Below are positions 26,001 through 36,300 of a stretch of 60,785 nt of DNA, piece by piece. The notes under the pieces are model-generated. The model made no database searches. It saw only the letters and a list, made by a program, of their open reading frames with translations, and had not been told where the DNA came from. The translations under genes were made by a program, and so were the position numbers. This stretch comes from Lingula anatina. Taxonomy: Eukaryota; Brachiopoda; Lingulata; Lingulida; Lingulidae. The stretch lies in contig NW_019775574.1 of NCBI RefSeq assembly GCF_001039355.2, forward strand, positions 203,058 through 263,842. The letters run 5' to 3'. Every line of letters begins with the position of its first letter. Position 1 is the first letter of the stretch.

Positions 26001-29000
26001 CAGTGCTTCCTGTTGCCCCTGTTGGCCCCGTTGCACCTATCGGTCCAGTGTTTCCAATGTTTCCCTTCGGCCCTGTATTTCCTGTGGCACCAACTGCACC
26101 TTTCTGACCAGTGGCACCTACAGGTCCAGTGCCTCCCATAGCTCCAGTTGCACCCACAGGTCCGGTAGCACCAGTATTTCCCACATCACCTTTACTTCCC
26201 TTATCCCCGACAGATCCTTTAGATCCTGTTTGCCCTTGAATTCCTTTTGGTCCAGTTTGGCCTGTAGCCCCAGTTGAGCCCGTGGGGCCCGTGGCACCGG
26301 TTGATCCGACAGGGCCAGTATTGCCTTGGACACCCTGATCACCTTTAGTGCCCTTAGCTCCTGTCACACCAGTAACACCAGTTGGACCAGTGGAACCCGT
26401 TGCACCGGTGGGTCCAGTGTTTCCCTGGGAGCCAGTGGCCCCAACTGGTCCTGTTGAACCAATTGAACCCTTGTCACCTTTACTCCCAATGCTTCCTTTT
26501 TCTCCTTTGGACCCAGTTACTCCTGTCGCACCAACGGAACCTTTTTCTCCTAACTCTCCTTTAATACCTTTCTGTCCAAATTCACCTTTTTGCCCTTTAG
26601 CACCTAAGGCCCCCTTCTGTCCCTTGGGTCCTGTATTACCCTGAGCACCCTTGTCACCCGTTGCTCCCGTATTACCTATATTACCTTTTTCTCCCTTTGG
26701 TCCTGTGTTACCTTGGATGCCAGTGGCACCAGTTGCTCCTGTGGCACCAATTGGTCCCGTGGCTCCTATATTCCCTTTAGCGCCAGTAACCCCTGTTGCT
26801 CCAGTCGAACCTACAGGACCAGTAGAACCAACGGGTCCAGTTGCTCCGGTGCTACCAGTAGCTCCAGTGTTTCCTGTTGCCCCTATATTGCCTTTTGGAC
26901 CAGTTGGCCCAGATGCACCAATCTCTCCTTTATTACCCTTTGGTCCAGTGCTTCCAGCTGGGCCCGTCTGCCCTACAGCACCAGTCGCGCCTGTTACTCC
27001 TATAGGACCAGTTAAACCAGTTGCCCCAGTTGGGCCAGTGCCACCAATTGCACCTTTTTGGCCTGTGGCCCCTGTAGCTCCAGTGGCTCCAGTCGGCCCC
27101 TCATTGCCTTTCTCTCCCTGCACTCCTTTTTGTCCATTTGGACCCGTATTTCCCACATTTCCTTTTGGACCCGTGGCTCCAGTGGAGCCAATCGCACCCG
27201 TAGAACCAGTAGGCCCTGTGTTTCCAACATTCCCCTTAATTCCAGAAATCCCTTGTGGTCCAGTTGCACCAGTCGGACCAACACTTCCTGTAGGCCCTGT
27301 GTTGCCTATTTCTCCCTTGGCTCCTTTTGGTCCAGTATTTCCAATTTGGCCTTGAACACCTTTTTCACCTTTATTCCCGGTGACGCCAGTCGCTCCAGTA
27401 GGCCCTAGTGATCCTTTGGGTCCTTGAACTCCTGTTTGTCCAATAGCACCTTTCTGACCTTTTGATCCTAAATCACCTTTAGGACCAGTGGCTCCTGTGG
27501 CACCTGTAGCACCTGTGGCGCCAGTAGATCCAGTTGCTCCAGTAAAACCCTGTACACCTTTCTGCCCTTTATCACCAATGGCCCCTTTCTCTCCTGTACG
27601 ACCAACATCCCCAGTGGGACCGGTATTTCCTTGTATTCCTTGTTCTCCTTTTTGCCCTACTTCTCCTTTATTTCCAGTATTGCCTTGAGGACCTGTCTGT
27701 CCAGTTTGACCCTGAACACCTTTGGGGCCAAGATCTCCTTTGTCCCCTTTAGACCCAGTAGCGCCAGTGCTGCCAGTTGGACCTACTGCTCCAATTTCTC
27801 CCTTGTCCCCTTTACTTCCCACTGGTCCAGTATTGCCAACATTTCCCTTAGCTCCTTGCTCTCCCTTAGTTCCTGTGGGGCCAGTCGGACCAATTTCACC
27901 TTGTGTACCTTTCTCTCCTTGCATGCCTTTGTCTCCCTTAGGACCCGTTTCTCCTTGTATACCTTGGGAGCCTGTCAATCCTGTTGGACCTGTTGGTCCA
28001 ATCTGTCCTCTGTCGCCTTTCTGGCCTGTACTGCCAGTCGCACCAGTATTTCCTATCGATCCCTTGGCTCCTATTTCGCCCTTGGCACCCACATTTCCTT
28101 TCTGTCCTTGAGGGCCTGTTGGGCCAATTGCCCCAGTTGGGCCTGTGGCGCCAGTGGCACCTACTGCACCAATTTGCCCTTTTTCTCCCTTATTGCCGGC
28201 TGGTCCGGTTGCACCAATTGCACCAGAATTTCCTTTTTGTCCAGTTGGGCCAACAGGTCCCGTTTCCCCTGTTGCGCCAAATTCACCTTTCTGTCCTTTT
28301 GCTCCAGCTGGCCCTGTATTCCCGGTATTCCCTTGATTCCCTTTCGGTCCTGTTGAACCAAGGCTGCCCTTGTCCCCTTGTACACCCTTTTCACCTTTTA
28401 TACCATCCACTCCAGAGTTTCCTTTGATGCCAATTTCCCCTTTGCTACCTTTCTGCCCTGTTACACCAGTGGGCCCAACGGGCCCAGTTGGGCCTTGTTG
28501 TCCACTGGTGCCTTTCATGCCAGTTGCTCCTGTCTGGCCAATAGCTCCTTTTTCTCCGGTGTCACCTTTATCCCCCTTTAAACCTGTTGCACCAGTCATA
28601 CCAGCAGGGCCTGTCGCACCTACAGCACCTTTTGGACCTTGCGGCCCAGTTTCACCAACACTTCCACGTGGTCCAGTTGCTCCAGTTTCTCCTCTAGGAC
28701 CTGTAGCACCTGTGGCACCGGTGGAACCTGTTGGACCAGTGGAACCAATGGCACCCTTTTCTCCGGAAGCACCTTTACTGCCAGTGGGTCCAGTTGGCCC
28801 AGTTGGCCCAGTGTTGCCTGCAGCACCCGTCCCTCCAGTGGCTCCCGTTGCCCCTGTGTCTCCCTTCGGACCAGTATCTCCCTTGGGTCCTGCAGGTCCA
28901 GTTGCACCAGTTTCACCAGTTGCGCCTGTGGCCCCCGTAGGCCCTGTTGGACCTGTCGGTCCAGTTGGTCCTGTTGGGCCTGTAAAAGAGTACTGATTAG

Positions 29001-32000
29001 CCAGGTTTTAGAACGGTTTACCTTTGTTAAAAACATAAAATACGTAGAATGATATTTATGATTATTTTAAAATCAATTAGCGCATCTGCCCACATTTCTA
29101 CTAAATTCTGATCACATTTTGTGACATTTAAGCAATATCATATAATAGAATCACGACTATTACTTAAATATTGATATTCTGATACTAAGTATAACAAAGA
29201 TTAAACATCAAACTTTTGTTTTCAGCTACGAGTTAAGGGGTTGAGCACTCGTTCATACCTGGAGGAAGCTGAAAAAAGAAAACGGGACATCATTAAGTTA
29301 ATTATAAAATATTTTTTTCGAAGGTCTGACAAAGTGGATAAGTTGCTTAACGAGCGACGAAACTGACTTTTTTTTGTCTCGTTTTGTTTTGCTTTTTCAA
29401 ATATGATAATTCAAAGAGCATGGCAGTTAAATTTGAGGCTTGGTCGGTGTTATTTTAGGGGAGTTGAATGACAAACCCATAGTGTTGGCGGATTTTGAGC
29501 ATAAAACGAGAGCATTAAGGTTCCCATGGGGTTGTTTTTACTTTTAATCACTTACCATACCAAGGGCCAATGCATTTCTAAATTTAAAAACTGAACATTT
29601 TTGATTTCCTCAAAATTAGGAAAGGTTCTGCTCGTTAACCACTTAACAGAATTCAACCAAAAGAGCAGACTTAGTGTGAATAACTCCGTCAAAGCAAATT
29701 TTAATGAAACGGTAACTTATTTTTTCCTGACAGACACGAATACTGAGAGTCAATTCTTGTCAGGACAAAAAGTCGTCCTCCCACAACTCAAACATGGTTG
29801 CTAACAAATTGTATGCCCATGTCCATAAGTGACCGTTAGGCATACAGCACGCATGTTTTGTTACAGAACAATAAAAACCTATAGACACTTAGACACTTTA
29901 TTCAACCCCCCCCTTTTCTTGCAAGTTTGTCTGTTTAAGAATATATTTATGCTTTGTGCATGTATAAGTTCTTTTCGTTAACAGGCCAGCTAGCTGTGGT
30001 ATATTATCTTTTAAAAAAATTTTTTGAACAATATTTCAAGCTAACTCTATCCAAAATATAACCCACTAGTACGGTACTTGACCTCAGTTGCTAATTTGGT
30101 TGATAGTTTTAAAAAGGTGTGTTATTATTCATCGAAGTATTTTGCTAACTAAGGAATGGCTGACAAACAAATTAAAGCGATTGGTCGTGCAACCATCATA
30201 TAAGGATGATAACAATGATATAGGATACTATTTCATCGGGGGAGGGGGGGTACCTTTAGGGTATATTATGACTGAAGAAAAGGTGGTGAAAAAAGATGTT
30301 TTACTATACATTATTTGAATGACTACATTGTAATCTCTCCAAACTGTAAAATTGTTCATATATTAATTTAATCATTCTTACCGGAACAATTCGATTGAAG
30401 CGCATTCCAACAGGCAGTCCATAACTCTCTCTGTCCCCGGCTCCATACAGTATACCCAAAAAAGTCTCAGAATTGTGAGTAATATTGTGACCACCGGCAG
30501 CGATACTTAGTACGGCCCCACTGTATCCACCTAAACCAGGTATAGTGGTCCAAGTTGTATCGGGCGGTAGCGCCGCTCCGTCAAGTAACACAGAACCCCT
30601 GAAGTTGTCTCGTATTGCGATTAGGAAAAAATGGTCGTAAGTGGTACCAACTGCAGCTGGTGTTGTGAAATGGTAATCGTCGTGGTATTGTTCAATTGGC
30701 GGGACCAAGATCATACTAGGATCTGCCTTGTCAACATTTAGAACCTGCTGACTCAAGACAAACTGGGCAACCAAGACTGGGTAAGCAGAAACGATGTATG
30801 CGTAGGTACCAATTTTGACATCGACAGAGCCACCCTGGTTGTTGATGGTTAGTGTTGTAATGTTATCACTGCTATGATATATGGTGATGGTATTGGGACT
30901 AAGGGAGCCGCTGATTATCCGGAACAAATCGTACAGAGGAGCTGTGCTCGCTGGTCGTGGGACTGGAACGGTGATGAAGTTTTGACCCCATGTCTCCAAA
31001 GGTGGCAGCTGCTCTACTAAATGGTCTCTCGAAGGCTGATCTATACTAGCAGGGGGCAATATCGAAGTCCTGATGTTACCACTGAAGACAGATATGTCTT
31101 TGTCTGAGGTTATATGTGTACCTGTCAAATCTCCCTTCAACAAATTAAAAGCTGCTGGTAGTTCTCCGTCATCGGCATTACTTACAATAAGGTAGGTTTG
31201 CAAACGATTAAGTGTAACGGTGATTGTACCTCCTGCTGTAACAATGGCTTGAGTATTTGGATCCCTCACCTCGATGGACGTAGTGATGTTGCCAGGTAAG
31301 ACTCTGTTAGCCGGTAGCCTCACAGTTACCATGGTGTTGTCCTGCTGGGCCACTATGCCTATCTGCGATGCGGTGGTGGGAGGGTGATAGCCAACTGTTA
31401 TGAACTCTTTTCCGGGTACGTAGGCAGGGATAGAAAGAAAGCCGTCGGAGGAATAACGCGCTTTATTCATACCGTACAGAATAATAGCTTCGCTGGATGT
31501 CACCTGAACTCCAAAGTTGGATATGGAATTTTTTGTCATAGTCCTCAGCTGGTAGTCTAATTGAACGGAGTCTATATCGGTCGATCTCATCAAAACACGC
31601 TCTATATGCTGTATGCTTCCACTTGCCGGGCTGTAGTATGTCACATTGACATTTATCCTTGTGCTTATGGCGTCATCAGCGCCAGTGTAATATAATTCTA
31701 AGGGTGTGGTGTCACTGGACTCAACAATATTGTTCATAAACATTATCACAAATTCTGTTCCTCCAGCAGTTTTTACTGAAAATAGAGACAAAAAGAACAA
31801 TCATTATGAGAGAGAAGATGAGTAGAAAAGGGAGGACAAGAATAGGTTAGGTTTAAAAATCATTTTTATTGAAATAAACCCGTAGAGATATACGGTAAGT
31901 CTGAAGTGTCTCTAAAATGAGGTTTTTGTATTTCAAAATGTCAACGATTTTATGCTTTGATCATGTCTCCAACGTTCAAAGTATCCACAAACGCTTTAGT

Positions 32001-33253
32001 TTGCTACACAACTTTAAGAAACTTTAAATACATTCCAAGTTACACCTACTGAATGTCGTCAGTATTTGGTACTTCATACAACTTACAACAGTAAAAGCCT
32101 CGGTCACAACCGGACGCACGAAATTGTCGTACACGTTACACAGTGGACGTTCATTGTAAAGACACGAGCGTGCGTTGTGAGCACGCCTTTTATACATCAG
32201 GCGTGGGGGGTGACGCACGTGCGACGCATTCCCGGTGTGCTCTCGACTTTGTTCGTTAGTTGTGAGGGCGTGCGCCTTACTCAACACGCAAAGGGCACTT
32301 GCTCCTTCATTGCTTGCGACGTGCGTCTTGCACAACGCGCGTCTCTCTTGCTAACTCCGTGCGAGGGGAGCAAGTTACGCTTGCGGCCTCGCTGTTCGCA
32401 GGCTATTCGTAGAATCTTTTGGACATGTCCAACATCCTCCGTACGTGTTTACGGGGTCTGCGAACTCGAAATTGCGTAAGAAGGACTTGCGTGGGACGTG
32501 AGATTCTGCGCAAAATTAGGACGCAAACAGCCAGTAAGAGCCCGTACGGCGGTTGTGACCGAGGCTAAAGACTCTGTTACTCATTACATTTTATTGCACT
32601 GTTACAACAAGTTAATATAGAGCGATAAAGAAAGACAAAGAGAGGGGGGCGCAATATTCAATCTTTGTATCATTTCTCACAACAAATAATACAAGAATTA
32701 AATATAAATCAAAGAGAAGAACATGTATAAGATCTCACCAGTCTGGCCGTCTGTTTGTCTTCTTATCCGCAAGCTTCCACCTATTAAGCAAAATGACACA
32801 TATTACAAAATTGGTAGTGTTTTATAATTTCGATGTCAAAAATGTTTAGAAAAGAATGGATTGTATGATATATATGTAACTACTTAATTAATGAACCAGC
32901 ATAAAGGCCTAACTCTTCGGTTTTACTTTCACTTTAGTGACATCTTATGAAGCATTTTAATGCAAATTAGCTAGAAGAGAAAGCATTTCGTGCTTAGTAG
33001 TTTAATACTCACTATCATCCTGGAGCGGTCCCTTTGGGAAGTTATTAAATCCCTCTGCCATTTCGACCACACTAAAACTTTTTGTTGCCTTGGTGGACAG
33101 AAGCAGTAGCCACAGAGCACATATATTCTACATGAAAAAAGTGTCATATTGAAAAAAAACGTATCATTTGGTATTAATATAATGTATTTTGAGGAGAGGG
33201 GTGCCAGAGATAGGCTCAAAATGAATTCTGTATTTTGAGAAAATATGATACTT

Positions 33254-33326
<73 letters not shown>

Positions 33327-36300
33327 ATTATTTTACAAATATTATACAGGGTGATCCCCTCTGGTTAATGTGTACCAGAACAACCCTCAAACAATTGGTG
33401 AACTGAAGGGCAGCAATCACGGCAAAAATCGAGGAAATTCCCTGAGAGGAATGTGCTCGGGTGTTCGACAGTTTTGCGCGACGTCTGGAAATGGTCCTCC
33501 GATGCGGCGGAGGCCATTAGGGCTTTACATAAGTGCATAAATTTTATGCAAGGCAACCCGGTTTAAGATTTACCTTTAATAATATTAATTTATTCACTAT
33601 TCTACATTATTCTACAGTATTCTACATTTGTCAGTGAACTGTCAAGAATATAATCATTGTGCGTTTTATGGAGTCGTTTTAAATTTGTTTGATGGATTAT
33701 ATTTCTATAAATATTACACATATAACTTGAATGAATTGTTTGTTTGTTGGCAATTTTGTTGTTCGTCATGAAAATAAATCTGTATCATGGACCGCCTTTG
33801 CAAGTTGAAAATTGGTTAGCGGTCTTCAACTATCTAACATACAGCCCTGCTGCTTCATTTGAGAAACAATAATTTATTTCTAAAAGACACAGTATATTTC
33901 ATCATTATGTATGTACAATATATTGAAATGCATTCGGTCATCATTAAAACATTAACAATGTAACGGTTCTATAAAAGAGTAGAACGTATTTTACATATCA
34001 AAATTAAAGCCTCGGTCACAACCGGACGCACATGTCCAACATCCTCCGTACGTGCTTACGGGCTGTCTGCGAACTCGAAATTGCGTAAGAAGGACTTGCG
34101 CTGAACGTGAGATTCTGCGCAAAATTAGGACGCAAACAGCCCGTAAGAGCCCGTACGGCCGGTTGTGACCGAGGCTTAAGTGATTAGTTCATAGGTTAGT
34201 ACTTAGTACAAAATATACTGAAAAGACTTGGAGGGGTAGAGTGGGAGGGGACTGATTAAATTGAGCAATTGTATGTACTATTGAAGTGACAACTTTATTT
34301 TCTTTAATGGGAGTGTTCAAAGGTAAGGTGTATTGTTCAACATAACCCCACGCGGTGTAAGTCATCCGATGAGTTACTTTTACTTAATGTGACGCTGTCT
34401 TTTATAATCTCTCTTGCCATTGTTTGCTTACGTGTAGGTGTGATAAGTAAATGGGTGCAGACAGGTTGGCGGTTTGGAATGTTGGAATAACATGTTTTAA
34501 ATATCAAAGAAATAACATAAGGTGCCTGAGCATACACTGATGTTAAGTGCAATATAATTTACACCGGGTTAGTGAAATAATAAAATGTAATAGAATGGTT
34601 TACACAAACACAAGTTCAGTATACCAAAATTGAAGTTTGATGTTTCCTTGTTTAAATGGATACACATACTTTTCATCAGATCGTAATAAGAATTAAATGC
34701 TGTTATTGTGGAAAAGTTTGAAAGTGGTGAAAGATGTCAAAACAAAACGACTCGTACATAGATTCATCTACATTACTCATGAACCGAAATAGCGACAACA
34801 GTAAAATTTGTTGAATTTATTTGTCTTTGTCTGAGTGAAATGAAAGTTTATACAAAACTGATCCCATTGACATCTTTTCCTAAATTGGGTTTGTTTCTGT
34901 ACGTATTTGTTCTGTTCCGTATTATAATGAGAATTACATGGCACCGCCGTCTGAAAAATGTCACGTTGTTCTTCATTTTCCCAAAAGTTAGGAACCTGTT
35001 ATAGTACACCCCCCTTAAAAATGTCGAACTTTGTGGTTTTTTTAGTAATTGTCAACTGAAAGTACAAAAAGGTGGCTAACTGAAACGTTCATTTTTTGCT
35101 CCTTTCGTCGACGTCTACGCCCTCTAGCGCTGAACATTACATTTGAGGACGACCACCTTGAAATGAACCCATCAGACCCATTTATGTACGTATATTGTAT
35201 TATCCCTGCATGGTGTCAAAACAAATATAGGTTACCGAGGGACTAAAAGTCACTATGAAAGTCTCTTTCCAGGCATAGCGTCTAGTCAATTTGACGGATC
35301 TAATTGCTGATAACACATGTGGGTTTGGTAAATTATGCGTGCAGAAAATTTGCGTCCAATCTTGAGGCTATGGTATGTGTGCCAGGGTAATGTTGTCTTT
35401 GCAAGCGTTGCCTTTGATAGCATGGCAATAGTTTATACGTGATATACCGCTTAAAACGGCCCTCCAATACCTCTTACTGTCACAAATAGCTGGTTGTTTC
35501 TGGGTTATATGAGAGACTGGAAATCCTGTCTCAGATTATAAAAAAGTGTAGAGAAGCTGAATGCTTAAAAGGCCGTAAAATGTGATCTTGGAATCATTTC
35601 ATAGAAACGGCACATTTTAACTGTTCCAGTTCTTGAATCAAATGATAAATATAATCCATATGATATATGATACTAATTGCTTTAACAGTTATGTTTATCA
35701 AACTATTCTATTATATGGTTTACACGTGTATAGCCTAATTATGGGATTGGGAAGGAGGCGTTCACATCAAAGATGCCATGCTTATTCTATGAGTGATTTA
35801 AGGCATCTATTATGTTGGTCAGCTCGACGGACGGTACGTAAGTTTAAGTTTTTTAACTTTGAAAACTCAATATGTGTCATGAAATTACCTGAAGGAAATT
35901 GGTATTTTAAAATGAAATCAAATATGGTCGGATGAACAGGAGTGTAATGTTGATATTTGCAATATCTTTCACAAAAACAACGCCACTTCTTAAGTCATAG
36001 TGCACGGTAGCTGTCAAAGAAGCTTTCGTTGTTTATAGAATTATTTCATGTTTGAACAATGTCCTAGTCTTTACATTAGTGCAATTTCAAACACACATGG
36101 ATTGTCCGAGATGGAGGTCAACTTTAAATAAGCAGCTTAAATATGCCATCATAGAATAAAAAAAGGACTGCTTTATTTCATTGTACTTTTTCAAGGCATG
36201 AAGACATAACTTAAATCGGATCACTGACTGAATAGAATCACCAGTTGTGGAAAGAGTATAAAATAGATATCTTATCACCTGCGTTGTCATATAAAACTGC

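Noticed and set aside
24403-27688. Ser/Thr/Cys-rich and Leu/Gln-rich plus-strand frames over the collagen
   Set aside because: Other frames of the same antisense repeat; composition reflects the repeat, not a protein family.
23238-28996. Long plus-strand open frames rich in Ala-Pro-Val-Gly-Pro across the collagen exons
   Set aside because: Gly-X-Y periodicity on the minus strand keeps other frames free of stops. These frames lack splice logic and are antisense shadows.
32066-32479. 137-codon plus frame and 103-codon minus frame
   Set aside because: They lie inside the inverted-repeat transposon at 32096-32566 and show no transposase or other domain.
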